DNA of 28,121 bases, from IMG/VR virus record IMGVR_UViG_3300037507_002203, positions 1 to 28,121 of that record. One strand, 5' to 3'. Position numbers and translations under genes: made by a program. Position 1 is the stretch's first letter, and every line of letters begins with the position of its first letter. This DNA is from a virus. Positions 9,042-15,930 of the stretch are shown here, in pieces. The notes beneath the pieces were generated by a model. The model ran no database searches. It worked only from the letters and a program-made list of their open reading frames with translations, and had not been told where the DNA came from.

Positions 9042-9538
9042 AGCGGATCATCTGCCACTGGACTGCCGGCGCGCACAAGGCCAACAGCACCGACATCCAA
9101 CACTACCATTTCGTCGTCGAGGGCGACGGCAAGATCGTCATCGGCAAGTACCAGGTCTGGGCGAACGCACGGCCGCTGAAGCGCGGCTACGCAATCCACA
9201 CCCGTGGCTGCAACACCGACTCCATCGGCGTCAGCATGGCGTGCATGGGCGGGGCAAAAGAGCACCCGCTGACCTACGGCCACTGGCCGATGAAGCGCAA
9301 GCAGTGGGACGCATTCTGCCGGCTCGTCGCCACGCTGGCGGCCCAGTACCGGATCCCGGTCACGCCGCAGACCATACTTTCGCACGCCGAAGTGCAGGGC
9401 ACGCTCGGCATCAAGCAGAGACAGAAATGGGACTTCACCGTTCTGCCGCCGTTCCCCGAGCTGCGGGGCGCGAAGGCGTGCGGTGACAAACTGCGCAACG
9501 ACGTTGCGAAGGCAATTCAAACCAGGAGCGTCAAATGA
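9038..9538 (+). CDS. N-acetylmuramoyl-L-alanine amidase endolysin
   Basis: A 166-residue single-domain Amidase_2 (T7 lysozyme/PGRP) enzyme that cuts the bond between MurNAc and L-Ala of peptidoglycan. Zinc-ligand positions are visible: ICHWTAG near the N-terminus (His7), the HYHFVV motif (about 22-27) and ILSHAEVQGT (His around 116). The GVSMACMGG strand is also typical. No signal peptide is present, so release depends on a holin. It lies between the hydrolase-like gene and the holin-like gene with ATGA-type overlap on its 3' side. Confidence 0.88.
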   Translation: MKRIICHWTAGAHKANSTDIQHYHFVVEGDGKIVIGKYQVWANARPLKRGYAIHTRGCNTDSIGVSMACMGGAKEHPLTYGHWPMKRKQWDAFCRLVATLAAQYRIPVTPQTILSHAEVQGTLGIKQRQKWDFTVLPPFPELRGAKACGDKLRNDVAKAIQTRSVK

Positions 9539-9708
9539 ATTGGGACAACATTCAGCAGTTCATCCGAATCGTGCTGCAGCTCGCAGCCGGTTTCATGGTC
9601 CAGCGCGGACTTCTCACCGAGGAAATGGCCGTGACCGCAACCGGGGCGCTGATGTCGCTCGCGGGCGTCGCATGGTGGATGTTCTGGAACAAGAAGCGCG
9701 TCGAGTGA
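9535..9708 (+). CDS. Small membrane protein, probable holin
   Basis: A 57-residue ORF whose ATG overlaps the endolysin stop (ATGA). It has two hydrophobic stretches, about residues 10-26 (RIVLQLAAGFMVQ) and 32-50 (VTATGALMSLAGVAWWMFW), separated by a short charged turn and ended by a basic tail (NKKRVE). Size, topology and position between the amidase and the spanins fit a two-segment holin that permeabilises the inner membrane. No specific holin family is recognised. Confidence 0.7.
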   Translation: MNWDNIQQFIRIVLQLAAGFMVQRGLLTEEMAVTATGALMSLAGVAWWMFWNKKRVE

Positions 9709-9941
9709 CTTGGGCCAAAATCATCGCCGGGCTGGTCAGCTTCTTCAATTGGCTGGCCCGGCACATCGAACGCAACGAGGCGAAGACCGATGGTCGTAAC
9801 GAAGCAGAACTGGAAGCACGCCGCGAAGCGGATCGCGTTTCCGATGTTGCTGCTGACGCTGCTGACCGGGTGCGCGACGACACGTGGCGAGAAATCGTCG
9901 ACGATCCCGATAACCGGCGTCGTCGCGGCCGTCCCTTGTAG
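9705..9941 (+). CDS. Inner-membrane spanin (i-spanin, Rz-like)
   Basis: The GTG start overlaps the holin stop (GTGA). The 78-residue product has an N-terminal membrane segment (IIAGLVSFFNWLA, about 5-18). A charged helical, coiled-coil periplasmic part follows (RNEAKTDGRNEAELEARREAD, then VAADAADRV) with a basic Arg-rich end. This is the plan of Rz-type i-spanins, which bridge to an outer-membrane lipoprotein to fuse the membranes at lysis. The lipoprotein partner is nested in the +1 frame from 9790, a classic spanin arrangement. Confidence 0.78.
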   Translation: MTWAKIIAGLVSFFNWLARHIERNEAKTDGRNEAELEARREADRVSDVAADAADRVRDDTWREIVDDPDNRRRRGRPL

Positions 9942-10080
9942 GGACGTTAAACCATTGAGCTACTCGGCCGCAGAAACGGAAGCAGCAGAAGATCCGGCGA
10001 ACGAGTTCGACACACCAGAAACGATCCGGGAAATCCGCCAGCAGAATGCGGCGATCCGGGCGACCTGCCGAAAGGACTGA
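9790..10080 (+). CDS. Outer-membrane spanin lipoprotein (o-spanin, Rz1-like)
   Basis: A 96-residue protein starting inside the i-spanin gene in the +1 frame. It has a lipoprotein signal: basic N-terminus (KHAAKR), hydrophobic core (IAFPMLLLTLL) and lipobox LLTGC, giving a lipidated Cys near residue 27. The mature part is short and polar with two more cysteines (PCRD and ATCRKD) that could form disulphides, as in many o-spanins. The overlapping architecture with the i-spanin strongly supports the assignment. Confidence 0.82.
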   Translation: MVVTKQNWKHAAKRIAFPMLLLTLLTGCATTRGEKSSTIPITGVVAAVPCRDVKPLSYSAAETEAAEDPANEFDTPETIREIRQQNAAIRATCRKD

Positions 10081-10082
10081 AC

Positions 10083-10466
10083 ATGCGTGGCATCGCTGTA
10101 GCATTTTTCGTAACCGCACTGGTTTTTGTCGCACAGTATGTGCGCGCCCAGGAAATGACCGACCCGAATTCGCCGGCCTGCGTGAAGGCGGCCGACCTAG
10201 TCGTCATTCTCGACAAGTACACCAAGGCCAACAAGGTCGAGGCCGTGGCCAAGTACGTCGACCTCAACCCGGAGAACGGCGTCGAGTATCACGCGCTGTA
10301 CGTGAGCTTCACGGATGGCGGCACCTACCTGCACCTGTTCGCCAACACCTGCCTCATCAAGAATCCGCTGAGCGGGCTCGAGAGCACCGAGATCCAAGTC
10401 AATGACAAGGTCCGGGCTTTGATGGGCGTCGGCGAAGTGCTTTTCGACAACCGAGCGAGCTTCTGA
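10083..10466 (+). CDS. Secreted/periplasmic hypothetical protein
   Basis: The 127-residue protein starts 2 bases after the o-spanin stop. It has a signal peptide (MRGIAVAFFVTALVFVAQYV, likely cleavage after VRAQ). The mature domain holds two cysteines (PACVKA and NTCLIK) that may pair. No family is recognised. Being downstream of the spanins it may be an accessory of lysis, a superinfection-exclusion factor or a periplasmic moron; none of these can be chosen from sequence. Confidence 0.65.
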   Translation: MRGIAVAFFVTALVFVAQYVRAQEMTDPNSPACVKAADLVVILDKYTKANKVEAVAKYVDLNPENGVEYHALYVSFTDGGTYLHLFANTCLIKNPLSGLESTEIQVNDKVRALMGVGEVLFDNRASF

Positions 10467-10478
10467 GGACCGAAGGCA

Positions 10479-10715
10479 ATGACCGACAACACCCGCGACA
10501 TCGCCATCCAGACCAAGGCCGAGCTCAACGCAGTGCGCGACGAGGTCAAGGCAATGAGTGTCAAACTGGATGAAGTACACGATTTTCTGATGCGAGCCCG
10601 TGGCGCGCAGTGGGCGGTGTACGGGATCGCGGGTGCCGTCGGGTTCATCGCCGCCAAGGGCGGCGTCTGGCTGGCGTGGCTGTTCCAGCACGTGCCGCAT
10701 TCCATAAAGGGATAG
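10479..10715 (+). CDS. Small coiled-coil/transmembrane protein (XhlA-like layout)
   Basis: A 78-residue protein with an N-terminal amphipathic helix (about residues 8-45, heptad-like IAIQTKAELNAVRDEVKAM). A single hydrophobic segment follows (WAVYGIAGAVGFIAAKGGVWLAWLF). This coiled-coil plus C-terminal TM layout is shared with XhlA-type haemolysin/holin-associated proteins of phages. It may be a second holin component or an antiholin; the call rests on topology and location. Confidence 0.6.
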   Translation: MTDNTRDIAIQTKAELNAVRDEVKAMSVKLDEVHDFLMRARGAQWAVYGIAGAVGFIAAKGGVWLAWLFQHVPHSIKG

Positions 10716-10721
10716 TTCCGC

Positions 10722-11942
10722 ATGCCCGATTTCAATCCCGAACGCGCCTTGACATACATGGAGGCCGTTCGAGAACACGGCTCCCATCGCAAGGCCGCAG
10801 CCGCACTCGGCGTCACCCAATCCGTTCTTAGCCGGACACTGCAAGCCGCTTCTCGCAGGGGAATGTTCCTCGACGAAACCCCCGTCATGCCCGGCTTCGA
10901 AATCACCCGCATGAGCGAAGTGACCGACGGCGCCGGCAATCTGAAAACCCGGTCTGTCGTCCAGAAGCCGGAAGCTGGACCGAAGTTCCGCACGCCAGAA
11001 GGTCACTTCGTCAAGGGCGTCTCCGCACTGGTCAACAGTGCCGGCGAGATCACGCAGCAATGGGTGAAGACGACCCGCGAACCGCTCAGCATGGAGCAGA
11101 TCGCCGAGATCGCCGAAGACGCACTGTCCAACTTCAAGCCAGTCGCTCCGTCCGTCATCACCAAGGACTGCGACAGTGACCGGCTGGCGGTTTATCCGTG
11201 GGCCGACTGGCACGTCGGCATGCTGGCGTGGGGCAAGGAAACCGACGGTCCCGACTGGGACTTGTCCATCGCCCGGAAGGTGATCGTGAATGCGTTCACC
11301 GAAACCGTCGAGCAAATGCCGAGGGCCGGCCACGCACTGCTGCTCGGACTTGGCGACCTCATGCACATAGACAACTACAAGGGCACAACGCCGCTGTCCG
11401 GCAACGCTCTGGACTCCGACAGCCGCTACTCCAAGGGCTTTGAAACGGCGCTCGAGATCGCGACGGAGTGCGCCGAAATAGCGCGATCGAAACACAAGCA
11501 CATCGAGATAGCCTTGAAGGAAGGCAACCACGATCCGGTCGGCACCGTCGGCCTGCGACAATCACTCCGCATGTACTACCGCAAAGAGAAGAACGTGCAC
11601 GTCGAGAATTCCCCGAGCCCATTTTTCGTAAAGCGCTTTGGCAAAAATCTGATCGGCGGCGTCCATGGCGACCGGGCGAAGCCCGGAGATCTGCCGATCC
11701 TCATGGCGACGCGCTGGCCTGGCGAGTGGGCCGACACCCGGACCCGGCACTGGCACACCGGGCACATCCATCACGAAACTTTGAAAGAGATATCAGGCGT
11801 CTGTGTATACAGTCACCGGGCGCCGATCCCGTCTGACGCCTATCACGCGGCGGCCGGCTACCTTTCCGGACGAAGCATGAAGGGGTACGTTTACCACGTC
11901 GAAAGAGGCTTCCGCAGCACGGTGGAAATCGGTATTTCATAA
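10722..11942 (+). CDS. HTH-metallophosphoesterase fusion (phage nuclease/phosphatase)
   Basis: A 406-residue protein. Residues 1-48 form a helix-turn-helix (HGSHRKAAAALGVTQSVLSRTLQ). From about 155 a complete calcineurin-like metallophosphoesterase domain follows: WADWHVG (D-x-H), LGLGDLMHIDN (GD), EGNHDP (GNHD), GVHGD and HTGHIHHE (GH-x-H), so both metal ions can be bound. Such enzymes act as nucleases (Mre11/SbcD type) or phosphatases, and the HTH suggests DNA as the target. It is the last gene before the lysogeny block and reads with the late genes. A packaging or DNA-end processing role is possible but inferred. Confidence 0.8.
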   Translation: MPDFNPERALTYMEAVREHGSHRKAAAALGVTQSVLSRTLQAASRRGMFLDETPVMPGFEITRMSEVTDGAGNLKTRSVVQKPEAGPKFRTPEGHFVKGVSALVNSAGEITQQWVKTTREPLSMEQIAEIAEDALSNFKPVAPSVITKDCDSDRLAVYPWADWHVGMLAWGKETDGPDWDLSIARKVIVNAFTETVEQMPRAGHALLLGLGDLMHIDNYKGTTPLSGNALDSDSRYSKGFETALEIATECAEIARSKHKHIEIALKEGNHDPVGTVGLRQSLRMYYRKEKNVHVENSPSPFFVKRFGKNLIGGVHGDRAKPGDLPILMATRWPGEWADTRTRHWHTGHIHHETLKEISGVCVYSHRAPIPSDAYHAAAGYLSGRSMKGYVYHVERGFRSTVEIGIS

Positions 11943-11949
11943 GTAAATA

Positions 11950-11988
11950 GTGTTTGACTATAGTGCGTCACCGTACTACATGTAGCAC
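11950..11988 (+). promoter_or_regulatory. Candidate promoter and operator for the repressor gene
   Basis: A TTGACT hexamer (11955-11960) lies 17 bases upstream of TACATG, a weak sigma-70-like pair. Overlapping the -10 position is a near-perfect 16-bp dyad, GTACTACATGTAGCAC (11973-11988), whose core CTACATGTAG is fully palindromic. It lies about 40 bases before the repressor ATG, a position expected of an autoregulatory operator. Related CTAC/GTAG repeats occur at 24821-24847, 25073-25100 and around attP. Confidence 0.45.
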
Positions 11989-12028
11989 GACAGGGAGCCT
12001 GTTCGGGGAGACATGAAGGGACGGCGAA

Positions 12029-12430
12029 ATGCGTACCAAAGAAGACAAGATCGCGGCTAGGCGAGAATTCTCGCGCCGCCTCCAGACGATGATGATGAAG
12101 AAGGGGCTGAGCCAGACTGAACTGGCTGCGGCATGCAAAAATATCGCGCCCGCAGACGTTCGATTCGAACGTGATACGATCAGCAGCTACATTCGCGGCA
12201 TTGCGTTTCCGACGCCAAAACGGCTTTCGGTCATCGCCACGGTGCTCGGTTGCGAGCCACGTGACCTCGTTCCGGTCGACTTCGTGCCAGTCGCGTTCAC
12301 CGAGCCGCCACGGGCGCCGTGCCGGAAGTTCGAATCACTTTCGGATGGCACGGTGTGGCTGACCGTCAACCAGGCGGTGCCGTTCGACGTGGCTTTGAAG
12401 GTCATGGAGATTCTGAAAAGTGTCAGTTAG
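12029..12430 (+). CDS. XRE-family HTH repressor
   Basis: A 133-residue protein with an XRE/Cro-CI helix-turn-helix at about residues 14-70: FSRRLQTMMMKKGLSQTELA, then DTISSYIRGIAFPTPKRLSVIATVLG, a well-conserved fold pattern. The C-terminal 50 residues have no recognisable peptidase (S24) motif, so SOS-type self-cleavage is not indicated. It is the first gene of the lysogeny cluster. I infer it is the prophage repressor or a Cro-like regulator. The next gene's GTG lies inside its end (8 bases upstream of the stop codon), implying co-translation. Confidence 0.8.
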   Translation: MRTKEDKIAARREFSRRLQTMMMKKGLSQTELAAACKNIAPADVRFERDTISSYIRGIAFPTPKRLSVIATVLGCEPRDLVPVDFVPVAFTEPPRAPCRKFESLSDGTVWLTVNQAVPFDVALKVMEILKSVS

Positions 12431-12761
12431 GCTCTCTGCCGGCAAGGCGGCGCGCACCTTGTGCGTGTCCGTCAAAACGCTGGCGCGAATGTCGCAAAAA
12501 TGGCAACTTGACGTAATCCGCACTCCGGGCGGTCACGCTCGGTACGACAGAAGGGAAATAGAATGCCTCGCAAGCGCTCGGAAGCGCCGTGGCTCGACCG
12601 CAGGAGCAACGGCAGGTTCTACGTCTACTGGTACGACGCCTCCATCCGGCGAACGCGCCAGCTCTCTCTGGATACGAAAGATCCGATTGAAGCGAAGGCT
12701 CGCTTCGGCCAGTTCCTGCTCGAAGGCCCCGGCCTGTACGAAACCGGAAGCGAGGGACTGA
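12420..12761 (+). CDS. MerR-like HTH protein, candidate excisionase
   Basis: The GTG at 12420 lies 10 bases after a GGAG box and within the end of the repressor gene. Residues 3-48 form a winged HTH of the MerR/excisionase type: LSAGKAARTLCVSVKTLARM, then IRTPGGHARYDRREIE, where RTPGGHARY is the wing signature. Position directly before the integrase suggests a recombination directionality factor. The frame continues 66 codons beyond the domain, overlapping the integrase by about 200 bases with Arg/Ser/Thr-rich residues. That tail is probably unconstrained, so the functional part is the first 50 residues. Confidence 0.65.
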   Translation: MSVRLSAGKAARTLCVSVKTLARMSQKWQLDVIRTPGGHARYDRREIECLASARKRRGSTAGATAGSTSTGTTPPSGERASSLWIRKIRLKRRLASASSCSKAPACTKPEARD

Positions 12762-13600
12762 CCGTGGCCGTGTGCCTCGACCAGTACCTGCGGGAGCACG
12801 CCAACCAGGTCGCGGATCCAGTGCGCCAGCACAACGCAGCGAAGCACCTGAGCGCGTTCTTCCGGGGCATGCTGGTCAAGGACGTGGACGTGCCGAAGTG
12901 CCGGGCCTATGTGGCGGCGCGGCGCGCTGGTGAGGTCGGCGGTGGCGATCGCCGGAAGAACCGGGCCGGCGCCAACTCGACCGTAAGGCGCGAGCTCGGC
13001 GTGCTGGCAGCGGCCGCGAACCATGCGGTCAAGTGGAAGCGCATGACGCGGGCCGAACTGCCGGTCATCGAAAACCCGAAGGTCGAGACGCAGGAAACCG
13101 CGTGGTTCACGACGGAAGAACTCGAACTGCTGCTCATGCTGGCGGAAGGGCACCTGCTGCGCTTCATCCGGCTCGCCTACTACACCGGGGCTCGTCGTCG
13201 GGCAGTGCAGGATCTCACCGCGTCACAGGTCGACTGGAATGCCGGCGTGATCTACCTGCACGAAGAGGGCACCGTGGTCACGAACAAGCGCAAGGCCCGT
13301 GTGCCGCTGTTCAAGTCGATCGAGGACGACATTCGGTGGCTGATTGCCAACGGCGACGGGGACAGCCTGTTTGGCGGTCGCGATTTCTATCGGCCGTTCC
13401 GATCGCTCTGCGAGTCTGCCGGTCTGGCAGACAAGTCGCACCCGCACATTCTGCGGCACACCAGGGCGACCCATCTGCTCCAGAAGGGTAAGGCACCATA
13501 CGACGTGGCTGCGCTGCTCGGAGATACCGTAACGACCGTGCTGCGGACCTATGGCCACCACAGCCCGGCGCACCTGAAGCTGGCCATCGGAGACGACTGA
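12563..13600 (+). CDS. int: Tyrosine-family site-specific integrase
   Basis: A 345-residue tyrosine recombinase that would catalyse phage integration and excision. An N-terminal arm/core-binding part (1-165) is followed by the catalytic domain: Arg in TGARRRAVQDL (about 211), a beta-hairpin Lys (NKRKARVPL), HILRHTRATH (His295, Arg298) and nucleophile Tyr330 in LRTYGHHSP. The usual H/W position (LGD) carries Asp, a variation also seen in other RxYGHH integrases. An AAGGGA box precedes the ATG. The adjacent tRNA-derived attP supports the assignment. Confidence 0.92.
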   Translation: MPRKRSEAPWLDRRSNGRFYVYWYDASIRRTRQLSLDTKDPIEAKARFGQFLLEGPGLYETGSEGLTVAVCLDQYLREHANQVADPVRQHNAAKHLSAFFRGMLVKDVDVPKCRAYVAARRAGEVGGGDRRKNRAGANSTVRRELGVLAAAANHAVKWKRMTRAELPVIENPKVETQETAWFTTEELELLLMLAEGHLLRFIRLAYYTGARRRAVQDLTASQVDWNAGVIYLHEEGTVVTNKRKARVPLFKSIEDDIRWLIANGDGDSLFGGRDFYRPFRSLCESAGLADKSHPHILRHTRATHLLQKGKAPYDVAALLGDTVTTVLRTYGHHSPAHLKLAIGDD

Positions 13601-13601
13601 C

Positions 13602-13973
13602 ATGTCGTGGGAAAAACTGGACGAGGCAGTAGCACAGCGGCAAGTGGGGCGTGGCACTATCTTCGCCATCGCTACGCAAAGCGGGAAAGTCTATTACCCG
13701 GTGCATTTAGAATTTGACCACCAGAAAGACGAGTACTGGCCCACGCTCACTCTGCCAAACGGCAAAAACCTGAGCATGTTTGGCGACGACGAACCAACCC
13801 ATTTTTGGGAAGGCGACTTCTCGCTTGAGTTCTTTCTCGGGCCGCCGCACCCGAACGCACGTACCGATTACGAGGACTTTTGGGAATTCTACGACAGCAA
13901 GCGTGGGCGCCAAGCGATGAAGTGCCTAGCCCAAGCATTCGGGGATAGGTGGGGTCTGAAACGCGGCAGGTAA
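13602..13973 (+). CDS. Hypothetical protein between int and attP
   Basis: A 123-residue protein starting one base after the integrase stop. It is acidic and aromatic-rich (for example DEYWPTLTLPNG, THFWEGDFSLEFFLG and DFWEFYD) with no signal peptide or membrane segment. I recognise no family. A gene between int and attP ends up at the very edge of the integrated prophage. Such edge genes are often morons (exclusion, defence or host-modifying proteins), but nothing in the sequence shows its function. Confidence 0.6.
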   Translation: MSWEKLDEAVAQRQVGRGTIFAIATQSGKVYYPVHLEFDHQKDEYWPTLTLPNGKNLSMFGDDEPTHFWEGDFSLEFFLGPPHPNARTDYEDFWEFYDSKRGRQAMKCLAQAFGDRWGLKRGR

Positions 13974-13988
13974 CACCGCAACCAGCCC

Positions 13989-14022
13989 TGTAGCAAGCAT
14001 TCCGACAAACCCGACAAGCATT
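13989..14022 (+). repeat. Candidate integrase arm-type repeats
   Basis: CAAGCATT occurs twice as a direct repeat (13994-14001 and 14015-14022), 21 bases apart, that is two helical turns. The first is preceded by TGTAGCA (13989-13995). This AT-richer stretch lies immediately beside the attP core, where tyrosine integrases need arm-type sites. Assignment is by position and spacing. Confidence 0.4.
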
Positions 14023-14042
14023 GATTTAATAGAGATAAGTAG

Positions 14043-14089
14043 TGGTACGCCCTACGGGACTCGAACCCGTGTTACCGCCGTGAAAGGGC
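14043..14089 (-). other. attP: attP core: 3' half of a tRNA-Glu(UUC) gene
   Basis: Read on the minus strand, this segment is the 3' part of a tRNA. It contains anticodon loop CTTTCAC (anticodon TTC, Glu), the 3' anticodon stem GGCGG, a perfect T-arm ACGGG-TTCGAGT-CCCGT, the 3' acceptor strand AGGGCGT, a discriminator A and encoded CCA. The 5' half is absent, so it is not a working tRNA gene. Phages that integrate into tRNA genes carry exactly such a 3' half to restore the gene after insertion. With the integrase next door this is the attachment site, and the host target is predicted to be tRNA-Glu. Confidence 0.85.
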
Positions 14090-14101
14090 ATAGAAGTACA
14101 C

Positions 14102-14158
14102 TGTAGCAAAAAGAAAAACCCCGGCCGTCCAATAGGATAGCCGGGGTTTCTTGCTACA
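14102..14158. terminator. Bidirectional terminator in a longer dyad
   Basis: A perfect 10-bp stem AAACCCCGGC (14116-14125) pairs with GCCGGGGTTT (14140-14149) around a 14-base loop. A-rich sequence lies on the left and T on the right, so it can terminate transcription from both sides. It lies at the meeting point of the rightward lysogeny genes and the leftward early operon. An outer 8-bp inverted repeat TGTAGCAA (14102-14109) / TTGCTACA (14151-14158) surrounds the stem and belongs to the GTAGCA motif group, so protein binding is also possible. Confidence 0.8.
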
Positions 14159-14208
14159 AATCGCGACATTTGCGCGCCGCAATGCAGCGTTACGCTTCAG
14201 GTTTCACG

Positions 14209-15102
14209 TCAGCCAGCGAACTGTGCAACACCACGGAACGACGGGTCGTCGATCGCGCAGATTAGTTCGAACACCTTGGCGCCGTCCGCCGCAGCGTTCG
14301 GATCGTAGGTGCCGCGAACGTCGCCGGTCGTCGCCGTTGCCGGGACGGTGGCGTCGCCTGTGACCGTGGTGCCTGCGGTTGCCTTCGCACCGTCCTGCAT
14401 TTCGCCGAGAACGCGAGCCGCGCCCGCGAGGAACACTGGCAGGCCAAGAACGTCACCCGAGCCAACCGTGCAGCCGGTGACGTTCGCGCTGACCGTGAAG
14501 CCCGTGACGGTCTTGAACGCCTTCTTGCCGGCCATCGAGGTGCCAGAGCCGGACGATTCACGCATCACCCTGCCGTACTGGTCGGTGCCGGTGACGGTCA
14601 TGACCGCCGTGTTGGTCCACGCGCCGACTACGTTGCGCGGTACGTCGAAGGTCGCCACGCCGCCAGAAGCGAGCGCGCCGGTAATGACGCCGGCAACACC
14701 TGCCGTGACCGAGGCCGAGACGCTGACGCCGTCGGCGTCCGCAACGTCGGGTGCTCCGAGGTTGATGACAAACAGGTTGGTCGCCGCGAGCTGTTCGAGG
14801 TTGGCACGGGCGTTGTCGGGATCGACATCCTGGCCCTGCGCAAGCTGGATCCAGAGGGTCGTGCCGGCTGCGAGCGCGCCGCCAGACTTGTTGGTGATGG
14901 TGATGTTCGACGCGCCGAAGCTGACGCCGAGCGTGTTGTCCACGGTGCTCAGAATGCCGTAGGCGTTGGTTGCGGCCTTGTGGTCGAGGCCGGAACGGTA
15001 CGCGCCAGCGTCTTTCAGGGACGGGTAGTTGACCGTGAAGGTGGCGCTGTTCGCAACGGCCGAGCCGAGCGTGTGGACGATGATGTCAAAAGGTTGTGCC
15101 AT
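14209..15102 (-). CDS. Virion-like beta-rich protein (decoration/fibre candidate)
   Basis: A 297-residue protein with strongly Ala/Gly/Thr/Val-rich, beta-type sequence and few charged residues. The first third (MAQPFDIIVHTLGSAV, then GVSFGASNITITNKSGG) and the middle (VPRNVVGAWTNTAVMTVTGTDQYGRV) look like immunoglobulin-like or jelly-roll strands. The C-terminus (TGDVRGTYDPN, then DDPSFRGVAQF) recalls head decoration or fibre proteins of phages. A GGAGAAA box precedes the ATG. It is odd as the last gene of the leftward replication operon, far from the virion block. A separate promoter at 15103-15187 may time it late. Confidence 0.5.
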   Translation of the reverse strand: MAQPFDIIVHTLGSAVANSATFTVNYPSLKDAGAYRSGLDHKAATNAYGILSTVDNTLGVSFGASNITITNKSGGALAAGTTLWIQLAQGQDVDPDNARANLEQLAATNLFVINLGAPDVADADGVSVSASVTAGVAGVITGALASGGVATFDVPRNVVGAWTNTAVMTVTGTDQYGRVMRESSGSGTSMAGKKAFKTVTGFTVSANVTGCTVGSGDVLGLPVFLAGAARVLGEMQDGAKATAGTTVTGDATVPATATTGDVRGTYDPNAAADGAKVFELICAIDDPSFRGVAQFAG

Positions 15103-15124
15103 GTGGTGTTTCTCCAGAAACGAT

Positions 15125-15156
15125 TGCGACAGTCCCTTGCTGTAGGAACTGTCGCA
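15125..15156 (-). promoter_or_regulatory. Inverted repeat upstream of the virion-like gene
   Basis: TGCGACAGT (15125-15133) and ACTGTCGCA (15148-15156) form perfect 9-bp arms. There is no T-run, so it is unlike a simple terminator. ACTGTCGCA also occurs at 8558-8566 before the lysis cassette, so one arm may be a control element shared by late genes. A TGTAGCA motif lies beside it at 15160-15166. Confidence 0.4.
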
Positions 15157-15187
15157 GCTTGTAGCATCGAATAGGAGAGACGGCTAA

Positions 15188-15724
15188 TTAAGGTTTCGTC
15201 ACGTTTCGCGTCGCCATCATCGCTGCCAGCAAGTCGATATGCGGCAGGAAGGTTTCGTCCTTGGCGTTGAACACGCGGTAGTCGGGCTCGTAGTCGAACC
15301 GCTCGCTTGCGTGCTCATCGCCCGATACCCCCGAGTTGGATATCAGGACGATGATGCCGCCCAGGCTTTTCACCGCTGCGGCTTCGTTGTCGAACCGCAC
15401 GTCGTCCACGACCACCGGCCCGTCCGTCGCGAGCACCCGGCGCCGCCACGTGTCCACCCACAGTGCGTCGTCGATCAGGTTGCGCCCCCACTCGTACCCG
15501 AGCGTCTGCATCGCGTGCCGTGGCGTCCGGCCGTTGAGCAGGTCGCACGGCTGCTCTTTGAGATATCCCTCGATATGCTCGTCGGTCAGCCCCAACACCC
15601 GAAGCATGTTCTTCAGTGCCGTCGCAAACTTGATGCGCGTGTAGCCTCTATTTGCGACAAGCCAGTCAGCCGCAAAACTCTTTCCGCTGCCCTTGGGGCC
15701 GCCTATGCCGATGATCGTGTTCAT
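15188..15724 (-). CDS. Deoxynucleoside monophosphate kinase
   Basis: A 178-residue P-loop kinase. The N-terminus IIGIGGPKGSGKS is a Walker A motif (G-x-x-x-x-G-K-S), followed by FATALKNMLRVLG and GRTPRHAMQTLGYEWGR, which are substrate-binding features of T4/T5-type phage dNMP kinases. PVVVDDVRFDNEA is the Walker B-like strand. It would convert dNMPs to dNDPs for phage DNA synthesis. It overlaps the upstream small gene by ATGA and lies downstream of the polymerase, so it serves nucleotide supply in the replication operon. Confidence 0.85.
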   Translation of the reverse strand: MNTIIGIGGPKGSGKSFAADWLVANRGYTRIKFATALKNMLRVLGLTDEHIEGYLKEQPCDLLNGRTPRHAMQTLGYEWGRNLIDDALWVDTWRRRVLATDGPVVVDDVRFDNEAAAVKSLGGIIVLISNSGVSGDEHASERFDYEPDYRVFNAKDETFLPHIDLLAAMMATRNVTKP

Positions 15725-15918
15725 TTGCCAGTCTCGCAGTTGTATTCGCAGGGACGAGCGACAACCGTTGCGCCCTTGTAGGACTGTCGAGCGAAGTTGC
15801 CTTCGTTGGTGCGGGATATGATTTCGATCTCTCCGTCGTAGAAATCCACGGCGATAGCTACGCCATGGTCCAAAAGCGTGCCTTCGCCTTTCGTGATCGC
15901 GTACTCGATCGCCGTCAC
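15721..15918 (-). CDS. Small hypothetical protein
   Basis: A 65-residue ORF with a GTG start preceded by AGGAG at 9 bases. Its sequence contains DHGVAIAVDFYDGEIEIISR, a likely beta-hairpin, and two cysteines near the end (PCEYNCE). No family is recognised. The 14-base string covering its ribosome site is repeated before the next upstream gene (15919-15932 and 16138-16151 on the plus strand). Confidence 0.55.
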   Translation of the reverse strand: MTAIEYAITKGEGTLLDHGVAIAVDFYDGEIEIISRTNEGNFARQSYKGATVVARPCEYNCETGK

Positions 15919-15930
15919 TTCCGGTATCTC

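Noticed and set aside
10197-11561. 454-codon minus-strand frame
   Set aside because: It is antisense to the metallophosphoesterase, whose catalytic motifs are all on the plus strand.
14043-14089. A functional tRNA gene
   Set aside because: Only the part from the anticodon loop to CCA is present; no matching 5' acceptor strand or D-arm is found on the minus strand beyond 14090.
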